From Trueperaceae bacterium (GTDB lineage: Bacteria; Deinococcota; Deinococci; Deinococcales; Trueperaceae): a stretch of 16,557 bases of DNA. Under the pieces are notes generated by a model. It was not told where the DNA came from and made no database searches. It saw only the letters and a list, made by a program, of their open reading frames with translations. The stretch is taken from contig PXAU01000065.1 in NCBI GenBank assembly GCA_003567075.1, positions 1 to 16,557 on the forward strand. Reading direction: 5' to 3'. The translations under genes and the position numbers were made by a program. Positions 1 to 8,301 of the stretch are shown piece after piece. Position 1 is the first letter of the stretch; every line of letters begins with the position of its first letter.

Positions 1-1487
1 CCGACCGCCATGGCCCAACGCAGCATCGCCCGGTAGTCGTGGTAGTGCGGGTGGCTGTAGGGCCCGGCCGGGCGTCGCGCCTGCACGGGGGGAAGGAAGG
101 CGCCGCGCGAGCCGAGCGACTCGCGCAGGTCACGCACGAGCGCGGGATCGTGGGCGAGCTCGGCCGGGGCGATGCCCAGTGCCGCCGCCATGGCGGCCGC
201 CACGCCGACCGCCTCGGCGAGGCTCATGCCGAACGGGACCACGCGGGCGCTGCTGTGCGCGATCGGGTCGAAGCCGGCCGAGCGGCCCACCACCCACAGG
301 CCGTCGACGCCTTTCGGGACCGTCATGCACAGCCGAGCGCCGTAGATGCTCGGGCTCCCGAAGACGAAGCCGTTGTCGCTGGGATGGACGCTCTGGACGT
401 CGAGCGGGTAGCCGCCGGCGGCCACGTCCAGCGTGGTGACGACCGCGTCGAGCACGTCGTCGATGCTCAGGACGCAGTGCGCTAGCAGATGGCGCGTCTG
501 GCGCACGTACAGCGCTTCGGCCACGCCGCCGGGCCGGGCGCGCTCGAAGCCAGGGAGTGCCTGCGCCAGGTACGACACCACCGCCGGCACTTCTGCCGCG
601 GCGCGGGCATGCGCCTCGGCGCGGCTGCCGGGGTCGAACGGATCGACGCCGTAGACGAGCAAGGCGTTCACCAGCACGCTGCCGTCGTCCTGCCGACCCA
701 GGTTGAGACCGCGCAGGCGCAGGCCTGGAACCTGCGGCACGTAGGCTGCCGGGTACCCGCCGAAGGCGCCGTAGGCCACGCGGTCGTCCACGTAGGCGTA
801 GTGTCGGCCGCGGGCCCGGGCGCCGCGCTCGAGCGCGGCCCAATCGACCCCGTCGATGCGGAAGACCAGCGTGTCGGCCATGCGGGCCGGCCAGCCGAGC
901 GCGGCGAAGCCGATGGTGCTGCGCGCACCTGCCATGGCGGCCAGGTCGGCGTCGGCCGTACCGTCGACCACCTGCGCGGCGTTGATCGGCGCTTCACGCC
1001 ATGGCACCACGCCCACCACCGCGCCCGCCTGCAGCAGCGGTGCCAGCGGCGGTGCGCCCAAGCGCACGTCGACGCCGGCGGCGTCCAGCAGGTCCTCGAA
1101 GGCGTGTTCGGCGCGGGCCACGTCGAAGGCGTGCCCGCGGCCGACCAGGTGCCACCAGCGCTCGAACAGGCCTCGCTGGTAGGGCGTCGGTCGCATGCGC
1201 ACGTCCAGGACGTTCATCGCGCCTAGCACGAAGAGCCCGCCCAGGCGCTCGTCCTCGCTGATGAGCAGCGTGCGCGCGCCCGACTCGCCCGCGGCCACCG
1301 CGGCGGCGATCGCCTCGGGCTCGGATCCCACCACGATCACGTCGTACGACCCCGGACGGGCCGTGGCGCCGAGGATCGCACTGGCGTGGCCCGTGCCGAG
1401 CGCCACCAGCGCGCAGCTCACGACGATGACCAGGGCCGAGCGCAGCGACCACGCTCCAAGCGATCGTGCCCTGCCAACGTCGCGCAT
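1..1487 (-). CDS. Exported FAD-dependent oxidoreductase (3' end missing)
   Basis: An uninterrupted minus-strand reading frame runs from an ATG at 1487 off the left edge, giving at least 495 residues with no stop. Residues about 15-37 form a hydrophobic signal peptide ending in a plausible signal-peptidase site (GHASA). Next comes a Rossmann-like dinucleotide-binding start (SYDVIVVGSEPEA, residues 47-59) and a second-strand region ending in SEDERLGG. This arrangement fits the FAD-dependent oxidoreductase family of the PF12831 type. The glycine motif is degenerate: only the first glycine of GxGxxG is kept. The partner substrate cannot be read from the sequence. The ATG overlaps the stop of the upstream glycosyltransferase by one base (TGATG), so the two are probably co-transcribed and translationally coupled. 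A GTG directly before it (1490) is an alternative start. The signal peptide lacks a clear twin-arginine motif, which is unusual for a flavoprotein that normally folds in the cytoplasm, so a membrane-anchored form is possible. Confidence 0.7.
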   Translation of the reverse strand, partial: MRDVGRARSLGAWSLRSALVIVVSCALVALGTGHASAILGATARPGSYDVIVVGSEPEAIAAAVAAGESGARTLLISEDERLGGLFVLGAMNVLDVRMRPTPYQRGLFERWWHLVGRGHAFDVARAEHAFEDLLDAAGVDVRLGAPPLAPLLQAGAVVGVVPWREAPINAAQVVDGTADADLAAMAGARSTIGFAALGWPARMADTLVFRIDGVDWAALERGARARGRHYAYVDDRVAYGAFGGYPAAYVPQVPGLRLRGLNLGRQDDGSVLVNALLVYGVDPFDPGSRAEAHARAAAEVPAVVSYLAQALPGFERARPGGVAEALYVRQTRHLLAHCVLSIDDVLDAVVTTLDVAAGGYPLDVQSVHPSDNGFVFGSPSIYGARLCMTVPKGVDGLWVVGRSAGFDPIAHSSARVVPFGMSLAEAVGVAAAMAAALGIAPAELAHDPALVRDLRESLGSRGAFLPPVQARRPAGPYSHPHYHDYRAMLRWAMAV

Positions 1488-2623
1488 CACAGCAGCCCCA
1501 ACGAGCGCAGGTCGGCAACGATGTCGCGCGCGGCCGATGGCCGGCCGAGGTTGGCGGCTGCGGCGGCCAGGGTCGTGCGGCGGGCGTCGTCCGCGAAGAA
1601 CCGCTGGAGCTTGTGGCTGAAGACCGTGAGCGGCTCGATGCGCATGCCGGCGCCGGCCTCGAGCAGGTAGCTGGCGTTCGCCTCCTCCTGCAACGGGTAC
1701 GGTTGCACGATCGCCATCGGGAGCCCGGCCGCCAGGGCCTCGCTCGAGGTCAGGCCGCCGGGTTTGCCGGCCATCAGGTCGGCGGCGGCCATGTAGGTCG
1801 GGACCTCATCGGTGAACCCAAGCAGGCGCACCCGCACCAGCCGCGGGCCAGCCTCCGCCACCAACGGCTTGAGCAGCGTCACCAGTTCGGGTGAGCGGCC
1901 GCACACGACCACCACCTGGAGCGGCCACCGGAGCGAGAGCAGCTGTTCGAGCAGCGCCTTCACGGTGTGCGGCTCCATGCCGCCGGCCATGAACAGCAGC
2001 ACGTCACGCTCGGGCCCCAAGTCGAGCTGCCTGCGCGCCTCGGGCTTGCTCGGGAGCCGCTCGAAGCGGGCGTCGATCGGGATGCCGGTGACGCGCACCC
2101 GCTCCGCCGCCACGCCCGATGCCCGCAGGTGAACGGCCATCTCCTCGGCGCCGACGTAGTAACGGCGGATGCTGGCTCCCATCCACAGGGCGTGGGCGAA
2201 GTAGTCGGTGATCACCTGCACCTGCGGCGTGGCCAGCGCACGGCGCTGTGCCGACAGGATCTCGGGCCCCAGGAAGTGCGTGTGCACCAGCAGCGTCGGG
2301 CGTACGCGCGCGATCTGGCGGGGCAGGTGGTAGCTGAGCAGGCGCGTCAGGCGCGCGCGCAGCCGGGCTTGACGGGTCTGCAGCTCGGCGGGGCGGCGAT
2401 CGAGGCGCTTGCCCAACCAATCGACCAGGTCGGGGGCGGTGCGGACCAGGTCGAAGTACGCCTGCCGGTAGAGCCGGCGGAACGGGACGGTCGTGTAGTC
2501 GAGCAGATCGACGTGGGGGGTCTCGGCGCCAGCCGCGATCAGCGCGGCTTCGAGCGCGCGGCCGGCTGCCACGTGCCCACTGCCGATCGAGGCCGACACG
2601 ACCAGGACACGAGGACTCGCCAC
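1487..2623 (-). CDS. MGDG synthase/UgtP-like glycosyltransferase
   Basis: This 378-residue protein is built like the monogalactosyldiacylglycerol synthase and processive diacylglycerol glucosyltransferase family (GT28, GT-B fold). The N-terminal half has the acceptor-domain signature SIGSGHVAAGRAL with GSGH at residues 14-17. The C-terminal half has the sugar-nucleotide-binding region, including FMAGGMEPH near 211-219, LLGFTDEVP near 268-275 and GKPGGLTSSEALAAGLP at 286-302. Such enzymes work at the cytoplasmic face of the membrane and move a hexose from a UDP-sugar to diacylglycerol or a glycolipid. Donor and acceptor cannot be told from sequence. The start is a GTG at 2623 with no Shine-Dalgarno sequence. 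A TAGACT hexamer lies 6 nt upstream, which suggests a leaderless transcript. The gene heads a probable two-gene operon with the exported oxidoreductase, so a role in envelope lipid or glycolipid metabolism is plausible but inferred. Confidence 0.82.
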   Translation of the reverse strand: MASPRVLVVSASIGSGHVAAGRALEAALIAAGAETPHVDLLDYTTVPFRRLYRQAYFDLVRTAPDLVDWLGKRLDRRPAELQTRQARLRARLTRLLSYHLPRQIARVRPTLLVHTHFLGPEILSAQRRALATPQVQVITDYFAHALWMGASIRRYYVGAEEMAVHLRASGVAAERVRVTGIPIDARFERLPSKPEARRQLDLGPERDVLLFMAGGMEPHTVKALLEQLLSLRWPLQVVVVCGRSPELVTLLKPLVAEAGPRLVRVRLLGFTDEVPTYMAAADLMAGKPGGLTSSEALAAGLPMAIVQPYPLQEEANASYLLEAGAGMRIEPLTVFSHKLQRFFADDARRTTLAAAAANLGRPSAARDIVADLRSLGLL

Positions 2624-2629
2624 GTCGCG

Positions 2630-2635
2630 AGTCTA
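2630..2635 (-). promoter_or_regulatory. Putative -10 box (TAGACT) of the glycosyltransferase operon
   Basis: On the minus strand TAGACT ends 6 nt before the GTG start at 2623 and is preceded by TGA, giving an extended -10 look (TGATAGACT). No good -35 hexamer is seen. The same hexamer sits 6 and 5 nt before two other starts in this window (6036 and 14842). The pattern matches leaderless promoters known from Deinococcus. Confidence 0.5.
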
Positions 2636-2663
2636 TCAGCGCCTCGCGTCGTCCCGGTAGCGG

Positions 2664-2679
2664 CGACTCGCTCGAGTCG
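2664..2679. promoter_or_regulatory. Inverted repeat in divergent promoter region, possible operator
   Basis: A perfect 7-bp inverted repeat with a 2-bp spacer (CGACTCG-CT-CGAGTCG) lies in the 126-bp gap between the divergent glycosyltransferase and lipoprotein genes. It is about 28 bp upstream of the minus-strand TAGACT box and about 45 bp upstream of a TACCGT sequence before the lipoprotein gene. The position suits a regulator binding site acting on one or both promoters. No regulator is encoded nearby, and such repeats can arise by chance in GC-rich DNA. Confidence 0.3.
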
Positions 2680-2739
2680 GGCGCTTCGGCTGCGGCCCGC
2701 TCATCGCCCTCAGGCGGCGGATGGTACCGTCAGCGGCTG

Positions 2740-2745
2740 AGGAGG
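2740..2745 (+). promoter_or_regulatory. Ribosome binding site of the lipoprotein gene
   Basis: AGGAGG lies 4 nt before the ATG at 2750. It fixes this start and contrasts with the neighbouring genes that lack a Shine-Dalgarno sequence. A TACCGT at 2725-2730 could be its -10 box, which would leave a very short leader holding this site. Confidence 0.65.
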
Positions 2746-2749
2746 CTCG

Positions 2750-3823
2750 ATGCGTCGTCTCGTCCCCGTAGCTGCTCTGGCCGCGCTGTTGTTCATGGCC
2801 GCGTGCGAGCCCGATGCGCCGCCGCAACTGCACGACGTCACCATCACGGGCGTGCTCGACGAGCGCTTCACGTACGTGTACGGCGAGCCCCGCAGCTTCC
2901 GACTGGAGGGTGAGGAGGTGACGTTTGGTCCCGCCGACCCGAGCGCTCGGCGGGCGCCGCTCGCCGTCACGGGGGCGCTGTGGGTCGACGGGCGGCCGTT
3001 CTTGCAAGCCCCTGCCGAGCCGCGGCAGGCGCCAGCGGACGTGCGCCGGATCCCGCTCACCACCGACGTCATGGTGCGCACCGAGGCCGCCACGCGCGCG
3101 CTCCTCTACTTCGACGGCAACCTCTGGTTCGTGCTCGGCGAGGACGATCAGGCGCGGCTCGAGCAGCGCGTCACGCCGCGACCGCGCAGCGCGCGGCTGC
3201 GGGGTCTGGGCGAGCTGACCGTGGCCGAGGCCGACGTCATCGCCGATTACCTCGAGCGCCTGGGCGACTCGTTGGTGGTGGCCGTGCTGAGCGGTGACGA
3301 CGTACCGCGCCGCAGCATCGACGGCTTGGCCGAGTACCGATCCACGGCGCTGCACGTGCAGCGCGGCCTGCCGACTGACGAGAGCGCCTTCCGGCCGGCG
3401 CCGCGGACGCTGCAGTGGGAGGTCGTTGCCAGCGGCCAGCAGGCCGTCGGGATTGCGCGTCCCAGCTTCCGTCTCGTGCGCGACGAGGCCGAACTGCGTT
3501 CGCTCTGGAACCAGCTACACGGCGCCAGCCTGAACGTGCCGCCGTTGCCGCGCGCGGACTTCGCGCGCGAGACGCTCCTCGTCGTGATGATGGGCGAGCG
3601 TCCCAGCGGCGGATACCGCGTCGAGGTGCAGAACGTGTCGCTCGATGGCGGCGACCTGTTCGTCGACCTGCGCTTCGTCGAGCCAGCGCCCGACGCCGTC
3701 ACCACCGCTGCGCTCACCAGCCCTTGGGCGGTGGTGCGGGTGCTGCGCGGCGGCATCGACGCGGCCTGGTTCCGCGACCCGGTGGACGACCGCTTGTTCG
3801 CGGTCGCTCGCCGCAACGACTGA
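2750..3823 (+). CDS. Lipoprotein with C-terminal PrcB-type domain
   Basis: The 357-residue product begins with a lipoprotein signal: two arginines, a hydrophobic stretch, and a lipobox MAAC with the lipidated cysteine at residue 19. It is therefore probably anchored in a membrane facing outward. Residues about 235-335 match the PrcB_C type domain (protease-complex subunit PrcB family). Visible parts are a helix SFRLVRDEAELRSLW, a core strand LLVVMMGERPSGGYRVEVQ (about 276-294) and a closing strand WAVVRVLR. The family is named after the PrcB subunit of the dentilisin protease complex of Treponema denticola, but most members are uncharacterised. Residues 25-230 are not recognised. They look like mixed beta and helical segments and include a FDGNLWFVLGEDD stretch. 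No protease gene is adjacent, so a role in protease assembly is not supported here. The gene is monocistronic, diverges from the glycosyltransferase operon and converges with the dGTPase-like gene. Confidence 0.7.
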   Translation: MRRLVPVAALAALLFMAACEPDAPPQLHDVTITGVLDERFTYVYGEPRSFRLEGEEVTFGPADPSARRAPLAVTGALWVDGRPFLQAPAEPRQAPADVRRIPLTTDVMVRTEAATRALLYFDGNLWFVLGEDDQARLEQRVTPRPRSARLRGLGELTVAEADVIADYLERLGDSLVVAVLSGDDVPRRSIDGLAEYRSTALHVQRGLPTDESAFRPAPRTLQWEVVASGQQAVGIARPSFRLVRDEAELRSLWNQLHGASLNVPPLPRADFARETLLVVMMGERPSGGYRVEVQNVSLDGGDLFVDLRFVEPAPDAVTTAALTSPWAVVRVLRGGIDAAWFRDPVDDRLFAVARRND

Positions 3824-3903
3824 ACCTCCGGACCGATCGCCGTCGGCGGCGTCGAAGGGTGCCTCGCGAGCGTCGGACCCCGTTGCCGCCGGCGTTGCTG
3901 ACC

Positions 3904-5052
3904 TCAGGTCAGGGTGGTGGGGTCGAACAAGCGTTTCCACTCGTCGATGGCGAAGCGGTCGGTCATCCCGGCCAAGTAGTCCACCACCGCCCGCTCCAAC
4001 CCCAGCGTCTCGCCCTGCGCGCGCACCTCCGGCGCCAGCATCTCGGGCGTCGTGCAGTAGGCCGTGAAGATGCGCTCCAGGATGTGGTCGGCCTTGCGGG
4101 TCATGCGGATGAGCCGATGATGGAAGTAGAGGCGCTGGTAGAGGAAGCGTTTGAACTCGGCCAGCTGGGCCGCCAGGGCCTCGCCCGGCCCCACCAGCGT
4201 GGTGGGGTGCCGGCGCACGTCGTCGACGGTGCGCACGCCGGCGGTTCGGAGGCGCGCGTCGGTGTGCTCGATCACCTCGTCGATGATGCGCCCCAACAGT
4301 TCCCGCACCAGCGCGTAGCGCTCGGGCTTGCCGAAGCGCAGCGGATCGATGCCGAGTTCTTCGAAGATCTCGCCGACGAGCGGGACCCTGGCCACGTCGC
4401 GCACGTCCAGGTGCCCGGAACGCAGGCCGTCGTCGAGGTCGTGGGCGTTGTAGGCGATCTCGTCGGCGACGTTCACGACCTGGGCTTCGAGGCCCGGCCG
4501 GCGGTCGGGCTCCCAGCTGGGGTCGGGCAGGTCGTACTCGGTCTCGTGCTTCATGATGCCTTCCAGCGTCTCCCAGCTGAGGTTGAGGCCGGGGAAGGCT
4601 GGGTAGCGCCGCTCGATCTCGGTGACGATGCGCAGGCTCTGCTGGTTGTGGTCGAAGCCGCCGATCGTGGCGGCGAGGCGGTGGAGCGTGCGCTCGCCTG
4701 CGTGGCCGAAGGGCGGGTGGCCGAGGTCGTGGGCCAAGGCGATCGTCTCGGTGAGGTCCTCGTTCACGCCGAGCGCCCGCGCGATCGAGCGGGCCACCTG
4801 CACCACCTCGAGCGTATGCGTGAGGCGCGTGCGGTAGTAGTCGCCCTCGTAGTTGACGAAGACCTGCGTCTTGTATTCGAGCCGGCGGAAGGCGCTGGTA
4901 TGGATGACGCGGTCGCGATCGCGCTGGAAGGCCGTGCGGTAGGCGCTCTCGGCTTCCTCGTGGACGCGTCCGCGGCTGCCATCCGCGAAGGCCGCGTAGG
5001 GGGCGAGTACACTGCGTTCGGCCGCTTCCAGCCGCGTGCGGGTCATGGTCAT
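3904..5052 (-). CDS. dgt: dGTPase-like HD-domain deoxynucleoside triphosphate triphosphohydrolase
   Basis: The 382-residue protein fits the dGTPase-like family, which cleaves dNTPs to deoxynucleoside plus triphosphate and so tunes cytoplasmic dNTP pools. The HD-superfamily metal ligands are all visible: H79 in RLTHTLEV, H108-D109 in ALAHDLGHPPFGH, and D197 in NVADEIAYNAHD. The family signature DRDRVIHTSAFRRLEYKTQVF lies at about 45-65. The length agrees with the roughly 380-residue bacterial type 2 branch rather than the longer E. coli Dgt (about 500 residues). Substrate preference within the dNTPs cannot be read from sequence. The ATG at 5052 was taken; a second ATG two codons later is also possible. 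A TAGCAT hexamer lies 9 nt upstream and no Shine-Dalgarno sequence is seen. The gene stands alone, diverging from hisN and converging with the lipoprotein gene across an 80-bp gap. Confidence 0.88.
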   Translation of the reverse strand: MTMTRTRLEAAERSVLAPYAAFADGSRGRVHEEAESAYRTAFQRDRDRVIHTSAFRRLEYKTQVFVNYEGDYYRTRLTHTLEVVQVARSIARALGVNEDLTETIALAHDLGHPPFGHAGERTLHRLAATIGGFDHNQQSLRIVTEIERRYPAFPGLNLSWETLEGIMKHETEYDLPDPSWEPDRRPGLEAQVVNVADEIAYNAHDLDDGLRSGHLDVRDVARVPLVGEIFEELGIDPLRFGKPERYALVRELLGRIIDEVIEHTDARLRTAGVRTVDDVRRHPTTLVGPGEALAAQLAEFKRFLYQRLYFHHRLIRMTRKADHILERIFTAYCTTPEMLAPEVRAQGETLGLERAVVDYLAGMTDRFAIDEWKRLFDPTTLT

Positions 5053-5061
5053 GGTGCGCCC

Positions 5062-5067
5062 ATGCTA
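5062..5067 (-). promoter_or_regulatory. Putative -10 box (TAGCAT) of dgt
   Basis: On the minus strand TAGCAT lies 9 nt before the ATG at 5052. It fits the TANNNT pattern seen before other genes here, but the spacing is longer and the call is weaker than for the TAGACT sites. Confidence 0.3.
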
Positions 5068-5170
5068 GCAGCGCCGCCTCGCGCCTCGGGGTGACGCCCG
5101 GCCGCGCACGGCCGCCTGCCGAGGCCGCCTCGTGCCCCTCTTCGCACGCGCCGCTGGCGCCGGCGCCTGG

Positions 5171-5176
5171 TAGGCT
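5171..5176 (+). promoter_or_regulatory. Putative -10 box (TAGGCT) of hisN
   Basis: TAGGCT ends 7 nt before the GTG at 5184 and supports that start over upstream codons. A 12-bp perfect palindrome (GGCGCCGGCGCC, 5156-5167) lies 3 bp upstream of it within the presumed spacer. This could be an operator or chance in GC-rich DNA. Confidence 0.4.
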
Positions 5177-5183
5177 CGCTCCC

Positions 5184-5969
5184 GTGAGCGAACTCGCCCG
5201 CTACCTCGACGTCGCGCTGGAGGCCGCCTTCGTGGCCGGACGTCGCACCCTGGCGCACTTCCAGACGCCACTGGCGGTCGAGGCGAAGGCCGACGCGAGC
5301 CCCGTCACGATCGCCGATCGCGAGACCGAGGCCGTGCTCCGTGAGCTGCTCGAGGCGGCCTTCCCGCAGCACGGCATCGTCGGCGAGGAGTACGGTGCGA
5401 GTCGACCCGGGGCCAGCCACCAGTGGTACCTCGATCCCATCGACGGCACCAAGTCGTTCGTCCGCGGCGTGCCGCTCTACGCGGTGCTGATCGGGCTCGA
5501 GGTCGACGGTCGGGTGGAGGTCGGTGTGGCCCACTTCCCGGCGCTCAACGAGACGCTGGCCGCCGCCAGCGGCCACGGCACGCGTTGGAACGGTCGGCCC
5601 GCGCTGGTGCGCACCAACCCGTCGCTGGCCGAGGCCTTCGTCGGCTTCACCGACGCTGCGGCGTTCGCGCAGCACGGGCGCGCACAGGCCTGGCAGCGGC
5701 TCCAGGCGGCCGCCGCGTACCGGCCGGGCTGGTCGGACGCCTACGGGCACGCGCTGGTGGCGAGCGGTCGGCTCGACGCGATGCTCGACCCCGTCATGCA
5801 CGCCTGGGATTGCGGGCCCTTCCCGGTGCTGCTGCGCGAGGCCGGCGGTCGCTTCGGCGCCTGGGACGGGCGCGAGACCATCCACGGCGGCGAGGCGGTG
5901 TCGTGCAGCGCGGCCTTGTGGCCGGAGCTGGCGCCGCTGTTGGCGCTACGCGACGAGCCGGCGGGGTGA
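5184..5969 (+). CDS. hisN: Histidinol-phosphatase, inositol-monophosphatase family (HisN type)
   Basis: The 261-residue protein has the full inositol-monophosphatase active site. The parts are KADASPVTIADRETE (about 35-49), the metal-binding glutamates in VGEEYG (E68-E69), WYLDPIDGTKSF with D84 and D87, and HAWDCGPFPVLLREAGG with W208-D209. The form of these motifs resembles the HisN branch, which removes phosphate from L-histidinol phosphate in histidine synthesis. A general inositol or sugar phosphatase cannot be excluded. The frame is open upstream to 5091, but the extra 31 residues are low-complexity and alanine/proline-rich. The GTG at 5184 gives the usual family length, begins at a natural helix (SELARYLDVALEAAF) and has a TAGGCT box 7 nt before it. 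No other histidine gene is present. ispG follows 66 bp downstream and appears to have its own promoter. Confidence 0.78.
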   Translation: MSELARYLDVALEAAFVAGRRTLAHFQTPLAVEAKADASPVTIADRETEAVLRELLEAAFPQHGIVGEEYGASRPGASHQWYLDPIDGTKSFVRGVPLYAVLIGLEVDGRVEVGVAHFPALNETLAAASGHGTRWNGRPALVRTNPSLAEAFVGFTDAAAFAQHGRAQAWQRLQAAAAYRPGWSDAYGHALVASGRLDAMLDPVMHAWDCGPFPVLLREAGGRFGAWDGRETIHGGEAVSCSAALWPELAPLLALRDEPAG

Positions 5970-5986
5970 TGCGCGGCGCAGGAGCT

Positions 5987-6004
5987 GGGTGCGTGACCAC
6001 ACCC
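5987..6004. promoter_or_regulatory. Short inverted repeat upstream of ispG
   Basis: GGGTG-N8-CACCC is centred about 40 bp before the ispG start and covers roughly the -35 region of the TAGACT promoter. It could be an operator. The arms are only 5 bp, so chance is a real alternative. Confidence 0.2.
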
Positions 6005-6023
6005 ACATCGTGCCGACGCGCAC

Positions 6024-6029
6024 TAGACT
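6024..6029 (+). promoter_or_regulatory. Putative -10 box (TAGACT) of ispG
   Basis: TAGACT ends 6 nt before the ispG ATG, the same hexamer and spacing as before the glycosyltransferase gene at 2623. No Shine-Dalgarno sequence lies between it and the start, consistent with a leaderless message. No consensus -35 is evident. Confidence 0.5.
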
Positions 6030-6035
6030 GACGTC

Positions 6036-7322
<1,287 letters not shown>

Positions 7323-7343
7323 TATCGTGCCCGGGCTCACCAT

Positions 7344-7363
7344 CGTGTGGCGCGAACGTGTGG
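7344..7363 (+). repeat. Direct repeat CGTGTGG x2 in the crtB leader
   Basis: Two copies of CGTGTGG (7344-7350 and 7357-7363) stand 13 bp apart in the 76-bp gap between ispG and crtB. A TATCGT that could be a -10 box lies at 7323-7328. The repeat might be a regulator site or a chance feature; nothing else supports a function. Confidence 0.25.
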
Positions 7364-7386
7364 AACGGTGAGGGCTCCGGGGACCT

Positions 7387-7394
7387 GAGAGGGG
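7387..7394 (+). promoter_or_regulatory. Ribosome binding site of crtB
   Basis: GAGAGGGG lies 4 nt before the ATG at 7399. The first gene of the carotenoid operon thus has a leader with a Shine-Dalgarno sequence, unlike the presumed leaderless genes around it. Confidence 0.6.
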
Positions 7395-7398
7395 CAGC

Positions 7399-8301
7399 AT
7401 GACCGTCGACGAGGCCGTGACCGCCTGCACGCACATCACCCGGCACCACTCCAGCACCTTCTACCTGGGATCGCGTCTTCTGCGCGGGGACGAGCGCCGT
7501 GCGGTCAGCGTGATCTACGCCGTCTGTCGGACGGGCGACGACGCGGTCGACGAGACCGGCGACGACCAGGACGGCCGCGCGCGGCTGAGCGCCTGGTGGG
7601 AGAGCGTCGAGCGCTCGTACGCCGGCACCCCGCGGCTCGATGCGGCCATCGAAGTCGGCCTGGCCTGGGTGCTCTCACGTTACGACGTGCCGCTCGCGGC
7701 GTTCGAGGAACTCCATCTCGGCCTCGAGACCGACCTGTCCGAGCCCGATTTCCAGACCGACGAGGAGTTGATGCTCTACTGCCGGCGTGTCGCCGGCGTG
7801 GTCGGTTGGTTGGTCGCACCCATCCTCGGCTACCGCGGTGGCCAGACCACCCTCGATCAGGCCCTGGCACTAGGGCAGGCCATGCAGCTCACGAACGTGC
7901 TGCGTGACGTGGGCGAGGATCTGCGGCGGGGCCGCTGCTACCTGCCTGCCGAGGCGCGCGCGAAGCACGGCGTCGATCTCGACGATTTGCGCCGCGGCGT
8001 GGTCACGCCCGGCTACGTGGCGTTACTGGAGGCGTTGGCCGGCCGAGCGCATGCGCTGTACCGCGAAGGCTGGCGCGGCATCCCGCGGCTCTACGGTGTG
8101 GCGGCGAGCGCGGTCGCCGTAGCGGCGCTCAACTACGAGGCGATCCTGCGCAAGCTGCGGCAGAATCGCTACGACAACCTGACCCAGCGTGCCCACCTGC
8201 GTCCGGTGGAGCGCCTGGCGCTCATCCCGCCCGCCGTGATCGGCGCTGCCTTCGGCGGGCAGGCCGCGGCGGGTCGCGAAGCGAGGGAGCAAGGTGCCTG
8301 A
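7399..8301 (+). CDS. crtB: Phytoene synthase CrtB
   Basis: CrtB condenses two geranylgeranyl diphosphates head-to-head into 15-cis-phytoene, the first committed step of C40 carotenoid synthesis. The 300-residue protein shows the squalene/phytoene synthase fold signatures. These are HHSSTFYLGSRLL (16-28), the first aspartate-rich motif GDDAVDETGDD with D47 and D51, and the second, QLTNVLRDVGEDLRRGR followed by YLP (163-183), with D170 and D174. A squalene synthase or C30 dehydrosqualene synthase is a formal alternative, but the downstream cyclase, ketolase and CruF partners argue for C40. The ATG at 7399 has a good ribosome binding site. It is the first gene of a six-gene operon and its 3' end overlaps the ketolase start by 8 nt. 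No GGPP synthase gene is seen in the window. Confidence 0.94.
   Translation: MTVDEAVTACTHITRHHSSTFYLGSRLLRGDERRAVSVIYAVCRTGDDAVDETGDDQDGRARLSAWWESVERSYAGTPRLDAAIEVGLAWVLSRYDVPLAAFEELHLGLETDLSEPDFQTDEELMLYCRRVAGVVGWLVAPILGYRGGQTTLDQALALGQAMQLTNVLRDVGEDLRRGRCYLPAEARAKHGVDLDDLRRGVVTPGYVALLEALAGRAHALYREGWRGIPRLYGVAASAVAVAALNYEAILRKLRQNRYDNLTQRAHLRPVERLALIPPAVIGAAFGGQAAAGREAREQGA
8284..8289 (+). promoter_or_regulatory. Ribosome binding site of the crtO-type gene
   Basis: AGGGAG inside the end of crtB lies 4 nt before the GTG at 8294. It supports this GTG, which overlaps the crtB stop, as the true start. Confidence 0.5.

Noticed and set aside
39..1226. Several plus-strand frames at the left end
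   Set aside because: They are antisense to the FAD oxidoreductase, whose frame is open throughout and carries a signal peptide and nucleotide-binding fold.
3839..3890. Possible bidirectional terminator between the convergent lipoprotein and dgt genes
   Set aside because: The arms (CGTCGGCGGC and GCCGCCGGCG) have a mismatch and a loop of over 30 nt, with no T-run, so a real terminator cannot be supported.
3415..5094. A 559-codon plus-strand open frame
   Set aside because: It lies antisense to dgt and partly over the lipoprotein gene. Its product is compositionally odd with no family motifs, while dgt has all catalytic residues. Long shadow frames are expected at this GC content.
5100..5113. 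GGCCG-CGCA-CGGCC inverted repeat between dgt and hisN
   Set aside because: The arms are only 5 bp and pure G/C, well within chance for this composition.
5091..5183. A longer N-terminus for hisN
   Set aside because: The residues are low-complexity, exceed the family length and lie upstream of the TAGGCT box.
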